64,000 nt of DNA from Prorocentrum cordatum (taxonomy: Eukaryota > Sar > Dinophyceae > Prorocentrales > Prorocentraceae). The notes under the pieces were generated by a model. That model did no database searches, was not told the DNA's origin, and was given only the letters and a program-made list of their open reading frames with translations. Shown here one piece after another: positions 33,144 to 44,849 of the stretch. Each line of letters opens with the position of its first letter. The stretch's first letter is position 1. The position numbers and the translations under genes are program-made. Location: assembly GCA_963575745.1 (NCBI GenBank), contig CAUYUJ010018704.1, positions 91,634 through 155,633 on the forward strand, written 5' to 3'.

Positions 33144-33956
33144 ATTCATCTTGTGGATGCATGCCGTGGCCCGCCCGAGCCTTGGCAGGCTTGCGCCAGC
33201 CTCATGTTTACCCTCGGCTTTGGTTTTTCTGTATCTTAGGCTACCGCGCGGTCTGGGATCAGGTCGGTCTGGCCTGGGAAGGCGCGCAATCCGAGAGAGG
33301 CTCGGGATCCGCATGCGCGTTTGCAAGTGCTCGGAACCGCGACTTGCGGGGCAGGTCGCGAGGAGTTGTTGCCACTCCGCATCCACGCACAGACGCCGCG
33401 CCTTTACGCGGAGGGGCTTGCATATACTGCAGTGTGTCTCTTGAGAACTCTCCCCCTCTCTCTTTCTCTCCGTTTCTCTATCTCTTTCCCCCTTCCCTCC
33501 TGCTCCCTCCTCGCCCCTTGCGTCGTTGACAACCCTCGCGGTAATTGAGCGGCGCTGGCTATTGCGGCGGTGGGCGAACGGAACGGGCGGGAAAAGAACG
33601 GAAAAGTTAAGAAACTAGTTCCGCGAGTCCAGCCAAAACCGTTGAGATTTCCCGTGCGTCACCCCAGAACTGTTCCAAACGTAGTATGTTTTCACGCATT
33701 CGCCCGCGTCGGCCTCGCCGGCGTTAGCGTCCGCGAACATACCCGCAACGTTCGGAGCAAGAAAAAGTTAAACCACATTGGTTTTGGGGGGAACACAGGG
33801 GTTACGCACGGGGAAGATTGTGTATTTTGACGCTATGCGAGCGTCCTTAAACACACACTCCATGAGTATGTATTGGTTTTCACAGCGGCAAGTTTGCGAC
33901 CGCGTTCGAACGAATCGAGCGTCAGCGCAACGCAGACAAGGGGAAACAATGGATAA
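33144..33956. other. Intergenic DNA between the spliced gene and the LINE; possible LINE 5' UTR
   Basis: No domain-bearing ORF. It includes a C/T tract (33450-33520). The part from about 33560 leading into the GA tract is the natural candidate for LINE promoter or 5' UTR, but no boundary or target-site duplication is visible. Confidence 0.35.
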
Positions 33957-34204
<248 letters not shown>

Positions 34205-34262
34205 CGGCAAAACGGCCGGGCTTGTTCTGAAGCGCCTTCTGGCGCTTTCTTCTATTCGTGTC

Positions 34263-34460
34263 ATGAGCCGTCTTGAGCCTTCGACAGCCCGCGTGTCGGC
34301 CAGCCACCGAGCAGCCGACGACTATCTATCCTCCCCTCCCTTCCTTTCCTTCCCTGCCGCCCTGCCTCCCTGCCTCAATCTCCCCCCCCCCTCCTCTTCC
34401 TCTTCCTCGTCGTCGTCGTCCTCCTCCTCCTCCTCCTGCCCTGCCTCCATCTCCTGCACC
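34263..34460 (+). other. In-frame N-terminal extension of the LINE ORF, probably 5' leader
   Basis: The LINE frame is open from an ATG at 34263, but these 66 codons give a Pro/Leu stretch and a run of about 16 Ser from TCC/TCG repeats. No domain is visible. The EEP fold begins just after Met67 (34461). Translation could start here, but it reads as 5' UTR or microsatellite sequence. Confidence 0.5.
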
Positions 34461-37400
34461 ATGGCTTCGGTTTCAAGTATCACCACCGTGAACGTGTCCT
34501 CGGGCGGCCCGCTCGTCGATTTCCTGCCCACGTGCTCGAGTTTATGCATCGCGGTGCAGGAACATCATGCCAAGGCCGAGGGCGATGCATTGGCGAAGTT
34601 GCAGAATAAAGTAAGAGCTGCTGGGTACCATGGTATATGGGAGCCCGCCCTACCTGGGCAGGGAGTTGGCAGCAGAGGCGGGGTTGCGGTGCTGGCCCCG
34701 CTGCGGGTGGTCATCACCAAACCCCCAGGCCTGGACAGTCACGTGCTGCAGGAAGGCAGGATGATGGCGGCCCATGTCCACGCTGGGGTGAAGGGCGGCT
34801 TCGTCATGCTGTCGTGCTATTTCATTGTGGACGTCAAGCTGTCGCCCGAGAACCTGGCCATGCTGTACAAGCTGTACCAGTATGTCAGGTCGCTGGAGGC
34901 CATGGGCGTTCCGTGGATCGTAGGAGGCGACTTCAACATGGAGGTAGGCGAGCTCGGCCCGTTGTCCTGGCTCCAGTCGGCCAATGGCGTGGTGCTGGCG
35001 CCGAGAGAGCCGACTTGTCTTCAGAGCCTTCCTGGCCGCACCATTGACATGTTCATGGTTTCTTGCCGTTTGCTGCCTCGCGTTCGGCAACCAGTGGTCG
35101 TCGACGCGGAGACGTGGCCGCATCTACCAGTGACCATGGAGCTCTCCGCCACGGCTTTTGACGCGAAGGTCAGGAGGCTTGTCGAGCCACGCGGCTTTCG
35201 GAGGCCGCCTGCGGCGGGGTGCGCGAGGTTCCCCCCCGACTGGGACCCGATCTTGGCGATCATCCAGAGCGCGTCGGACAGCGAGGGCATCACCAGGGCC
35301 TGGGACGTCGTGCTCAGCGGCATCGAGTTCGAGCTGCGGGGCCGCTACGACGTCGTGAAGGACGTGGCGGGGTACTCCACGGTGCCAGGCCCCCCGACCT
35401 TCGAGCTGGCGAGTTTTCACCCTGTCGTGAAAGGTGCCTGGAGCAGGAGGTCGGCGGACACCCAGGCCTGGGCGCAGGCTGCGCGCTGGGCTCGTCACCT
35501 CAGGAGGGTCCGAGTGGCCTTGCAGAGCTTCGTGCTCCAGCTTCGCCCGCAGCAGGTCTTCGAGCTCGGCAGCGTCGGCGAGGCGCACGTCGACGGAGTG
35601 CCTGGCCTGGGCGATGGGGCACCCCCTGCTGCGGAGGTCGTCGGAGTGGCTGGTCTCTCCTCCGATGGTGGTCGGCCTCGGTCGAGAGCTCAGCGACACC
35701 AGCCCCCGCGACGTGCAGGCGAGGACCTATCGTGGGACGCCGTGCACTCCAAGGCGGCGCGCCACCTGCTGGAGTTCGAGAATTTCTTCCAGAGAATCTG
35801 GCGGAGGAAGGGAGTCTGGCCGCACCTGGACGCCGAGGCCGTCGGCTTCTTCTCGCGTGGCATACTTGCCTTGGCGCGGGCAGACTTCGAGCAGCAGGTC
35901 GACCGCATCCTGAGTATCTCCTCCGATGCTGAGGCCAAGCATGATAAGGCCGTGATGCAGAGCTGGAGGCAGTGGGCGCAGGCAGCTTTTGTGGCTGGAG
36001 CCAAGGGAGCTCACCGATTCATGAAGCCCAAGGCTCTCCAGGAGATCGTGGACGGGGGCAATGGGCTACAACATGGGCACGTGCTGGCTGATCGTAAGCT
36101 TGAATACTGGGAAAGCTTCTGGGTGCGGCATGGCGGTGAGCTGGCTCGCCGACCTGTCGATGCTGACACTTGGGAGCAGCTGCCAAGGCTTGAGGCGGCC
36201 GACGTACTCAAGGCAATCCGTTGTTTCTCTTGGCAGACAGGCGTCGGGCAGATCAACATCGCGCCCAGGGCCATGGAGCACCTCTCCCACGGGGCGCTGA
36301 CGGCCATGGCGCGCCTCTTCGAGCGGTGCGAGCACCTCCTGCTGTGGCCAGACGGCAGATTCCTCTCGAAGCTCGTGAGACTCCCCAAGCCAGGGGGTGG
36401 GGAGCGCCTGATTGTGCTGATGAACACGCTGGTCAGGATCTGGGGACGGGCGAGGCGGCCTGTCTCGGCAGCGTGGGAGAAGGCCCATGCGCTCCCAGAG
36501 GTCTGGGGCCACACTGGAGGCAAGTCGTCGAGTGATGCGGCCTTTGATTTGGCGCTCACCAAGGAGATGGCGACCCTGTGCGATGACGACGCCATCATTG
36601 TGCTGCTGGACATGCTCAAATGCTACGAGCTGGTCAGGCATGATGCCATTTTGTTGGAGTGCAGGGCCAATGGATACCCTATGCGAATGGCGTTCATGCT
36701 TGTGCAGATGTACCAGCAGCTGCGTTCGGTGCACTCGTATTCTTCGTATTCAGTGGCGCGCAGGGCGTATCAGGGCATCCTGGCAGGCTGCACCCACGCC
36801 ACTACGCTTCTCATGGTGTTGTTGACTCGCAGCATTCGCCAGACGATGTCGGTCGCTCCTCAGGTTCAGCCCAAGGACTTGGTGGACGACGTCGCGCTGT
36901 GCTGGGTCGGCAACGACCCGAGCGGGGTGCGAGAAATGGCCATTGCCACTCGTGCGTTCTGCAGGGCTGTCCGGCCCCTCGGGCTGGTGCTGCAGATGGA
37001 TAAGTCTGGGCACCTTACGACGTCCAGGCGCACCAGCTACCACTTTCAGAAGTACGCTAGGCTGCTGAAGATCGCTGGCAAGAGGCACATGCGGTATCTT
37101 GGCCACGACCTAGCTGGGTCGTCGGCCACAAGGGCCGTGCAGAAGGGACGCCTGAAGGCCATGCACGGCAAGAAGGCCAGCGTTCGAGCACTGCAGAAGG
37201 GAGCAGGACGACAGCGGGCGGCTCGGCTCTGGGCCACGGGTGTGCTGCCATCCGTGGGGCACGGAGCCACGGTCAGCGGCATCAGCGACACGGAGCTGCA
37301 GCAGATGAGGACCATGGCTGGCGTCTTCTGTGGCTACAAGGGGTCGGGCTCCCTGACGCTGTACCTGGCCGCGCAGCAGTGGAGCTTCGACCCCATATTC

Positions 37401-39245
37401 CACGCTACCTTCAGCATCGTGGGGCAGTACGCGGCGTGGGTGTGGGATGGGCGTGTGACGCTCTCCCGACTGCAGCGGGCCTGGATGGGCTTGCGTGACT
37501 CCTGGGAAGCCCGCCACACTCACGTCACGTGGGCCAGTGCGCAGGGCCCGCTGTCGGCCTTGTGGTTGTCCCTCAGGAGAGTCAACTGGAACATGGCAAG
37601 TTCTACAATCTTGGTTGACGATGAGGGCCTGCATATCAGTTTGCTGCAGTATTGTCCCAGTGAGGTGCTGTTTTTCCTGCGTCGCAGCCTCGACCGTTGG
37701 CAGAGCCATCGTATCCTCGACCAGCTGCCTGAGGCGCCCCCAGCCGATGGTGACGGCAGGCGGCAGCAGCATGTGTGGCTTCGTGCGCTTCGACTGGGAC
37801 ACGCCTCCTTGGCGCCTGGCCACAGAGGGGCTCTGGCCAAGCTGCAGTCCAACGGGTTCTGGTCGCCGCAGCGCCGCATGCAGGCTGGCTACGGCGGCGA
37901 CGGTTCGTGCGAGTTCTGCGGGGAGGCCTGCTGCGACCTCGAGCATGAGATCTTCGGCTGCAAGGTATTGCATCAGCAGCAGGAGGACGAGGAGACGGAG
38001 CCGTACCCCGAGGAGGTGGCCAAGAGGAGGAAGGACATCCTGGAGGCAGCCCCGTGGCGCGACGGGGGCCAGGTGCAGGACTTCTCGGCCATCGACGTGC
38101 TCTACGCGCTGCCCCTGAGGCCTGTTTTCAGGCCGCTGCCTGCACGTGCTCAGGCTGAGCGCGAGTGGGGGGCGATCGACATGCCGTGGCCGTCGAAGTT
38201 GTACGGGGACGGGTCCTGTCTTGAAAGTGATTTCCCTGAGGAACGGCGCTGTGGCTGGGCCGTCGTGGCATTGACCCGAGACCTGTGGCCATACAAAGCT
38301 TTGTTCGGGAGCCTGGGGGGCCCTATCCAGACGGTGCCCAGGGCCGAGCGCGTTGCTGGTCTCAAGGCCCTGCAGAGGGCCCAGAGGCCAGCCACGTACG
38401 TGACTGATCATTTACAGCTGCAGGTCGAGGGAATGGCCTGGGAGGGTCGTCATGCTTCTGCCAGAGCGCCTCACGCGTCCATCTGGCGGAGCATCCACGA
38501 GCTGTATAGAGGCGACCCTGTCAGGCCCGTGTTTGTTTGGACGAAGGCCCATCGGACCGTCATCGAGGGGTTTGATGCCTGCCTGGCTTCCCAGGAGCCC
38601 CTGGAGCATTTTTTCGGTAATATGTGGGCTGATGTTTTCGCCCGCGTGGCTGCGGCAGATTTCCTTGGATCCACCTCCGTGGTCAAGGCTCACAAATTTT
38701 CTCTGCTTCGGGCCCAGGACACGATGCGTTGTCTGGCCTGGGCTGCCGAGCGCGTGGCCCGCCTCTCCACCCCGATACTCCGTGCGCCTCCGAAGGCTGT
38801 CTTTCGGCCCCGCCGTCCGCGGCGGCCGACCGATCACGACTTTGTGGTCTTCGCTGGGGGAGCGATTCGATGTCGAGCCTGCTGGAGGCTTGCAGCGACG
38901 GCTTCGTCGTTGAAGTCTCTGGCCTCCCGTGCATGCGACCCCCAGGAGGTCGGGCCAGGACACCAGGTCCAGGCCTTGGATCGAGTTTTGATCTGTGTAA
39001 AGTGCGGGGCGCACGCTGTGCGCCCCAATCGGCTGTCGGTCGGCCTGTCTCGAGCGTGCAAGAGGGCTGGGACGGGGTCGGCGGGAGCTGGGAGTGGGGG
39101 GGACGGAGCTATCGCGTCGATGCTCGAGCAGGCTCGAAGGGGCCTGCATCCCAAGACGGGCGAGCCCCTCGAGCCGCTCGTCTTCTCGGAGCTCGGGGAG
39201 CCTGCGATGCCGCAGCAGGCGCCCGAGCCCGAGGCACCTGCATAG
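34461..39245 (+). CDS. Intact LINE (non-LTR retrotransposon) polyprotein: EEP endonuclease - reverse transcriptase - zinc knuckle - RNase H
   Basis: A single uninterrupted frame encodes nuclease and polymerase functions for target-primed retrotransposition. Residue numbers count from the upstream in-frame Met at 34263. An apurinic-type endonuclease/exonuclease/phosphatase domain spans about 70-300, with VQEHH (E100), GDFN (D223, N225), TIDMF (D262) and a terminal H287 in WPHLPV, where families usually have SDH. The reverse transcriptase spans about 690-950: motif A LLDMLKCYELV (D783), motif B GILAGCTHATTLL, motif C LVDD (D875, D876), motif D around 906-918. A zinc motif C-x2-C-x8-H-x4-C lies at 1216-1233, like the zf-RVT type. 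RNase H has D1316 (YGDGSC), E1362, D1382 and D1457, so all four acidic residues are present. Cys pairs near the C-terminus (CRAC, CVKC) may form another knuckle. The start at 34461 (ACCATGG context) is preferred because upstream codons are mostly Pro/Ser from a pyrimidine microsatellite. No ORF1 was found. Element ends are undefined. Confidence 0.9.
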   Translation: MASVSSITTVNVSSGGPLVDFLPTCSSLCIAVQEHHAKAEGDALAKLQNKVRAAGYHGIWEPALPGQGVGSRGGVAVLAPLRVVITKPPGLDSHVLQEGRMMAAHVHAGVKGGFVMLSCYFIVDVKLSPENLAMLYKLYQYVRSLEAMGVPWIVGGDFNMEVGELGPLSWLQSANGVVLAPREPTCLQSLPGRTIDMFMVSCRLLPRVRQPVVVDAETWPHLPVTMELSATAFDAKVRRLVEPRGFRRPPAAGCARFPPDWDPILAIIQSASDSEGITRAWDVVLSGIEFELRGRYDVVKDVAGYSTVPGPPTFELASFHPVVKGAWSRRSADTQAWAQAARWARHLRRVRVALQSFVLQLRPQQVFELGSVGEAHVDGVPGLGDGAPPAAEVVGVAGLSSDGGRPRSRAQRHQPPRRAGEDLSWDAVHSKAARHLLEFENFFQRIWRRKGVWPHLDAEAVGFFSRGILALARADFEQQVDRILSISSDAEAKHDKAVMQSWRQWAQAAFVAGAKGAHRFMKPKALQEIVDGGNGLQHGHVLADRKLEYWESFWVRHGGELARRPVDADTWEQLPRLEAADVLKAIRCFSWQTGVGQINIAPRAMEHLSHGALTAMARLFERCEHLLLWPDGRFLSKLVRLPKPGGGERLIVLMNTLVRIWGRARRPVSAAWEKAHALPEVWGHTGGKSSSDAAFDLALTKEMATLCDDDAIIVLLDMLKCYELVRHDAILLECRANGYPMRMAFMLVQMYQQLRSVHSYSSYSVARRAYQGILAGCTHATTLLMVLLTRSIRQTMSVAPQVQPKDLVDDVALCWVGNDPSGVREMAIATRAFCRAVRPLGLVLQMDKSGHLTTSRRTSYHFQKYARLLKIAGKRHMRYLGHDLAGSSATRAVQKGRLKAMHGKKASVRALQKGAGRQRAARLWATGVLPSVGHGATVSGISDTELQQMRTMAGVFCGYKGSGSLTLYLAAQQWSFDPIFHATFSIVGQYAAWVWDGRVTLSRLQRAWMGLRDSWEARHTHVTWASAQGPLSALWLSLRRVNWNMASSTILVDDEGLHISLLQYCPSEVLFFLRRSLDRWQSHRILDQLPEAPPADGDGRRQQHVWLRALRLGHASLAPGHRGALAKLQSNGFWSPQRRMQAGYGGDGSCEFCGEACCDLEHEIFGCKVLHQQQEDEETEPYPEEVAKRRKDILEAAPWRDGGQVQDFSAIDVLYALPLRPVFRPLPARAQAEREWGAIDMPWPSKLYGDGSCLESDFPEERRCGWAVVALTRDLWPYKALFGSLGGPIQTVPRAERVAGLKALQRAQRPATYVTDHLQLQVEGMAWEGRHASARAPHASIWRSIHELYRGDPVRPVFVWTKAHRTVIEGFDACLASQEPLEHFFGNMWADVFARVAAADFLGSTSVVKAHKFSLLRAQDTMRCLAWAAERVARLSTPILRAPPKAVFRPRRPRRPTDHDFVVFAGGAIRCRACWRLAATASSLKSLASRACDPQEVGPGHQVQALDRVLICVKCGAHAVRPNRLSVGLSRACKRAGTGSAGAGSGGDGAIASMLEQARRGLHPKTGEPLEPLVFSELGEPAMPQQAPEPEAPA

Positions 39246-39459
39246 TGGGCGGAAGTACAGGCGTGGGTTTGTCTTCCCAGCGGGGGGCGCGGTGCGAGTG
39301 GGGACTGCCCGGCGTTGCGCCGTTAGTGACCCTCGCACCGTTGCTCCCCGGCCCCGCGCACGGCGCGGAGAGTGCCCCTTGTTGGATGAGGGTCTCTCTC
39401 TCGTCCCTTTTCCTTTTCGAGGCGTGTTCGTGATTCACCTGCGCGCTCTCGGCACTGTC

Positions 39460-39625
39460 CTCACTGTCCTCCTCCCTCTCCTCCCTATCCTCTTCCTCTT
39501 CCTCTTGCTCCTCCTCCTCCTCCTCCTCTTCCTCCTCCTGCCTCCTCTCCTCCTCCTCCTCCTCCTTTTCCTCTCCCTCCTCCTCCTCCTCCTTCTCCTC
39601 CTCCTCTTCCTCCTCCTCCTCCTGC
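39460..39625. repeat. CTC/CCT microsatellite after the LINE
   Basis: Pyrimidine array about 215 bp after the LINE stop. It may mark the 3' end of the element or its insertion site. It abuts the second CCGATCAG array. Confidence 0.85.
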
Positions 39626-39632
39626 AGTGCAG

Positions 39633-39856
39633 CTGATCAGCCGATCAGCCGATCAGTGGCCGAGCAGCCGATCAGCCGATCAGCCGATCAGCGGCCGATC
39701 AGCCGATCAGCCGATCAGCCGATCAGCGGCCAAGAAGCCGATCAGCCGATCAGCCGATCAGCCGATAAGAGGTTCGGCTGATCGGCTGATCGGCTGCGCG
39801 GTCGCTTATCGGCTGATCGGCTGATCGGCTGTTCGGCTGATCGGCTGATCGGCTGG
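39633..39856. repeat. Inverted tandem octamer array CCGATCAG / CTGATCGG, copy 2
   Basis: CCGATCAG units, with GCGGCCGATCAG and GCGGCCAAGAAG variants, run to a centre CCGATAAGAGGTTCGGC and are followed by CTGATCGG units with a GCGCGGTCGCTTATCGG spacer. Same architecture and centre as 28787-29038, also next to a CTC array. Confidence 0.9.
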
Positions 39857-40039
39857 AATCGGATAGCGCCCCGGCGCGCCGTCGCCTGGCACATTCTTGT
39901 GGGAAATAACCAACACCAAACCGTAATAAGTTTAGCACGCCAGACACCCCCGCGATACATCGACAGGGGGCGGCGGAGAATGGCATGCGGCCCATCCCGC
40001 CACCACGTCTGGGTTGTAGGTCAGAGGCCTCTGGAATAC

Positions 40040-40640
40040 CTGTGGGGATTTGTTATGGGTCCTCGGAAGTCTCTTGGCTTCTGTTTTGAGGTGTCTTGGG
40101 GGCCTTTCCAGCGGCTCTTGGGTTTCTTGGGGGCCTGATTTGGGCCCCTCGGAGGCCTGCTAGAGCTTGCAGGGGGGCCTCTTGCGGGCCTGCTGGCGGC
40201 CATCTTGGGGCGAAGGGCTCGACATGTCGATTCGTGCTCGCCTTCAGGGTCGGCCTCTCTTGGGGCCCTATTGTTATTGTGCCGTCTTGGAGGATATCTT
40301 TGGACCCTTGTGGGCCGTCTGGGGGGCTCTTGGGGCCCTATTGTGCAGTCTTGGAGCGATCTTGGGCGAATCGTGGGAGCGTCTTGGGGCCTGCTGGGGG
40401 CCTCTTCTTGGACGCGTGTTGGGGTCTCTTGGGGGGCGTCCTGGGGCTTCCTGGGGGCCTCTTAGGCTGGAGGGCTCGAACAGTCCGTTCGTGCTCCCCC
40501 TGTGAGGCCCCTCTGGGCCCCTTCTTGAGGCCCTTTGAGACGGTTTCGAGCGCCTGTTAGGCCGTCTTGGGCCTCGTTGGGCTGTTTTGAGGCTCGCTTG
40601 GGGGCCTCGTGGGCTGTCTGGGGACGATCTTGAAGACTTC
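40040..40640 (+). repeat. TCTTGGGG-type degenerate array
   Basis: About 600 bp of GGGGCCTCTTGG/GTCTTGGGG units. AGGGCTCGACATGTCGATTCGTGCTC at about 40217 resembles AGGGCTCGAACAGTCCGTTCGTGCTC at about 40472, so a ~255-bp higher-order repeat may exist (motifs given here as consecutive halves: AGGGCTCGA and TTCGTGCTC). Confidence 0.8.
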
Positions 40641-42289
40641 CAGGGCGAGTTGGAATCTTGCGACGCCCGATCGTGCGAGCCTGCAACAAAAGATGCGATG
40701 TCTTACCGCTGGGGGGGCGCCTCGTCGGCGTCGCAGAGCGCGACGGCGGGCCGCCGCGTGCCCACCCGCCGCGCGCCGCCGTTCTCCGTCGGGCAGGCCA
40801 GGCCCCCGCGCGGGCCTGCTCGGCATGCCGCGCGGCCGTGCGTCGGTGTCCTCTCTGGCGCACCGCCTTTTTCCGAACACGGTTGAAGTGTCTCCACTAT
40901 GCTGCCTGGCCGCGGGGCGGGATCTCAAGTGCCCGGTCGTGCCCGCCGCGCCCTGCCTGCCCACGGTGGCCATCCAGGGGCAGGGCGTCCGCCCAGGGTG
41001 CCGTCCTCTGCTTGCCACCGCGCAGCTGTGGCTGACCTCTGGGGCCGACGCGCGGCGCGCCCGCTCGCGCGTCGGACGCGTCCGCGGTCGCGGTTTGGTT
41101 TGCTCCGTTGCGGGATGGCCCGTCGTGGTCCGCGTTTCTCGGGAGCGGGCCAGAGTGGCCACGTCCGTTTCCCTCTGCTCCCTCCTGCAGCCCTTCTCGG
41201 GGCATCTGCGGTGCCGAGGTTGGTGCCCCGCGGGCTTGTCCTGGCCCCGCCCGGGTCCTTGGCGATCCCAGTCGTGCCCATCGCGGCCGGAAATCGAAGG
41301 ACCCATCGCGGTTTGCGACGAAAGCTTGCTTGGGTTCTTCCAGGTCCAGTAGCGGACTCTTGGGTCGGACCGTTGTGGCGCTGGAAACCCGGTGCGGGCC
41401 CATAACGGCCATTCCTCAGGTTCTCCCGTGGTCCACAACGGGGGCCCGTTTGGGTTTTCATGTTCCCATGCCGGACTTTTGGGCAGGCCAGTGGTGGCCT
41501 GGGCGCCTTGGCCGTGATCATTGAAGCCGCGCCCAAGGACCCATCCCGGTCTGTGCCCATTGGGGCCCCCAGGGCCGCAGTATTATCATGGAGGGTCTCG
41601 CCTGCACCCTCATGAAGAGTCTCATTGCCAGTGCTCCAGGCGAACGCCATGCTTCGGCGGCATACCTCTTGCGCGCGCATCGCTGGCAACCTCTCGCGGC
41701 GGGCGCCTCTCGGAGCCGCGGTGCAGTCGTCGCGCGCGCGGGCGGCTGTTCAGCCAGCGATTCACCACCCCGTTCCCGTCAAGCCGAATCGTTCACCCTC
41801 CATGGCGGGTGCTGAGCTGCTTGGCTTCCTGAAGCAGGACCCCGCGTTTGGAGCGGAGTTGTCGGATAGTTATCAAGTATGCGGCAGGGATCCGGGCCTT
41901 CCACACATTACAGTAACACCCGATTCCGACTTCTCACAGCGGCATGAGTTTGGGGGCATTCCATTGCGTGCTGAAGGTACGGTGACGGATTGCTCCTGTT
42001 CCAAACTCCGCCCTTGAGAACCCGCAGGCCCCGCGCACATTGTGCAGCAGGTGCGCGAAGCGCCGCTGAGTATAGGCAACAGGTTCGAGGTTCCGCACAC
42101 ATGCAAAAAACCTCCCTTTAGAAGGAAATGCTCAATGTACTCGCCCTTGGCTTAGATTGCCATATGCGTAACTACGCGCACCATTTGTTAGGCATATCAG
42201 TCAATGTCCCTCCACCCACGCATCGCGCTCTCACATTCAAATCACATCACCACCACCCATGTGTAAAATCGTTGCACGAGTATCCGCGC
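40641..42289. other. GC-rich gene-free segment
   Basis: Overlapping 170-290-codon frames on both strands (40557-41689) have no domains and follow base composition. 42000-42289 is AT-richer. Nothing recognised. Confidence 0.5.
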
Positions 42290-42620
42290 CCTCGGGTGTC
42301 ATCCTGGGATATCTTGAGCCATCTTGGAGGTCATCTTGGGCTCCCCCAGGCGCTCCTGGAGTCATCTTAATCAGTGCCCCCCCCAAGAGGCCATCATGTG
42401 GCTAAAACCTTGGTGTAATCAATGATTTGGTATTCTCGCCGAGGCCTCTTGGAGCATCTTGGGTGCCTCTGGGGGGTCTCTTGTGGCCTATTGGGGGTCT
42501 CTTGGGGGCCTCTTGGGGCATCCTGGGGGCCTCTTGGGGCTTCCTGGCCACCTCTTGGGGTCCTCTTGGGGCACCCTTGGGAGCCTTGGGGGCCATCTTT
42601 GGGCCATTTTGGGTGAGATC
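42290..42620 (+). repeat. TCTTGGGG-type degenerate array
   Basis: TCTTGGGGGCCTCTTGGGGC, TCTTGGGGTCCTCTTGGGGC and related units, the most regular of the family in this window. Confidence 0.85.
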
Positions 42621-42924
42621 GATCACAGGAAGAGGGGTCCCCAATTTGCGCCCCCTCCTTCAGGATGCCAAAATGGGGCCAAAACCTTAGTAAAACCACT
42701 GATCGTGGCTTCCTCGCCGAGGCCGTTTTGGACGCTCCAACGCGTCGCGAAACCCCCCGCCCAGGTCCAGGGGAGGGGGTAGGGGGAGGGGTCAAGACGC
42801 CCTCCCCGCCCGCAAGCCGTCTCGCTCACTCCCACCCGCCCTCCCAACACATACGTAGCACCCGAGCCAGGCCCGAACCGCAGCATATGCAGCAGTCGTC
42901 TCTGAATGGGCAGCTGCTGGGGGC

Positions 42925-43202
42925 GAATCCGCCACCGCCGCCCGCCGCCGCCGTCGCCGCGCCGCCGCCGCCGCCGCCGCTGCCCGCCGCCGCCGCCGCC
43001 GCCGCCGTCGCCCCCGCTGCCGAATCGCCGCCGCCGCAGCTGCCGCCGCAGCCGCTGCGCCTCCGCTGTCGCCGCCGCCGCCGCTGCCGCCGCCGCTGCC
43101 CGCCGCCGCCGCGCCGCCCGCCGCCGCCACCGCCGCCGCCACCGCCGCCGCCGCCGCAGCCGTTGCCCCCGCCGCAGCCGCCGCGGCCGCCGCCGCCGCC
43201 AA
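42925..43202. repeat. (CCG)n array
   Basis: About 280 bp of CCG/GCC triplets. All six frames are open as Pro, Ala, Arg or Gly runs. 43203-44800 has no gene. CT microsatellites occur at about 43920-44045. Confidence 0.9.
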
Positions 43203-44849
43203 GTGTACTGTGTATTGTTTTGTTGAAAGGGATGGTGGGGGGAGGCCGCATCGGGTTCGCTGCGCATGTTCCGAGTTTGTAGGAGGCAGAGTTTGTTTTG
43301 TGTGCGTGTTTTTATAAGGGATTGTGGGGGGGTGCCCTCATTGGGTTGGCTACCAGTCGCTTGGGGGAGGGGATGTATACGAATAGGGAACAGTGATAAA
43401 CCCCTCCCCGAAGGGGAAAACGGAGGGGCAACAGAGGAAACACTCTAGACCACCTACGCCCGGGATTATTTTTGCGAATCGTGGAACGCGCGTGTCTAGT
43501 GGATTCGACGTGGATTCCACGTGAATCGAGAGGGAACGGCACGGTCTCCAGAGAGTGTGCAGTATGCGCAGATTCCGGGTCATGCAGCGCACGGTCCGTT
43601 CCGTGATCCCCGCCGTGCCTCGCTCGGTGCACCGGCCCGAGGAAACCATGGAGGGTGCCAGCGCTTCAGGAGAGCTTGGTGCGCCCGAGCCCTTCTCCGC
43701 GTTCTCTTTCATGCTCGTCTCTTTCATGCTCATAGGTTGTCTTCGCAGTCTTCTGTCTGTTCTACCTATGTTGTCTTCAATCTCCCTCATTTCCCCCCCA
43801 CCACACACCTCATCCTCCATCCCTGTTCTGAACCGCTCATTCGGCCTTGTCCTACCCGGTTCTCCCTCTCCTCCTCCGACCCTTAATTTTCTTGTATATA
43901 AAGTTTTATTTCTCTCCTTCTCTCTCTCTCTCTTTCTCTTGTTTTGTCTCTCTCTCTCTCTTTCTTTCCCTCTCCATCGATCTCTCTCTCTCTCTCTCGT
44001 TTTTTGTGTGGGTGTTTTTGTTTCTCTCACTCTCGCTCTCGCCTTCCTTGGCTTCTTCATCGTCCTCATCGCCTTCCTAGTTCGCTTATGTCCTCGATCC
44101 ACCCTGCTCCTCGCCTCTCCTCCTGCTCCATGTTGTGCCTCAGGCTCCCTCTCGTCATCCTTGTAGTCCCAGCCCCCCACCGCCTCCTCCCCGCCCATCT
44201 TCGTCCCTGTCGCATTCCACTTCTGGGCCCTCACGGACGGATGGGCGGTCTCTCAGGCCGACTGGGTAGATCGGGTCAGGTGCTCGTTTTCTCCTCCCGC
44301 CGATCCCTTTCCTCTCTCACCCTTCCTCTCATCATTCATGCTCTTACTCGTTGCTCCACACTCCCGTCCGTCTTGTCCCAGCTGATCTTTCCCTGTATCT
44401 TCCTTGCCCTTTCCTTCCGTTCCGTCCCTCCTCCGCCCCCCGTCCCCCTCCTTGTATGGAAGGGCTCGTCCCACGCCAGGCACGCGCAGGCACTCTCGCC
44501 CCCCGCCCCCCCTGTCCGACCCACTGTCTGTACGGTTGTCACCGCAAGGTTGTTGGTTGAGTTCGCCTCGTGAGCGGCGCGATGTGGTTCATCAGTGGAT
44601 TCATTATGTTTTCTCTTCATCAGTTCGATCACCATTGAGTGGATTAATCATTTCTGATGTTGCATGACTTTCTGGACCTCCTTGTCAGAGCTCTCCCGGC
44701 TCTCTTGCATGTCCCTGATTACTTCTGTTCTCTTTCATTAAGCAACCTCGTCGCATGTCAGCTGCTTGTGAATATTCCAACGCGCCTGTTCTGTATTCTT
44801 TCGGACACGTGTGGTGAGCGCTGTGATGGCTTTGCTCGAACATTCCCTC

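Noticed and set aside
40557-41689. Minus-strand 293- and 254-codon frames and plus-strand 247-codon frame
   Set aside because: Mutually overlapping compositional ORFs in GC-rich DNA without motifs.
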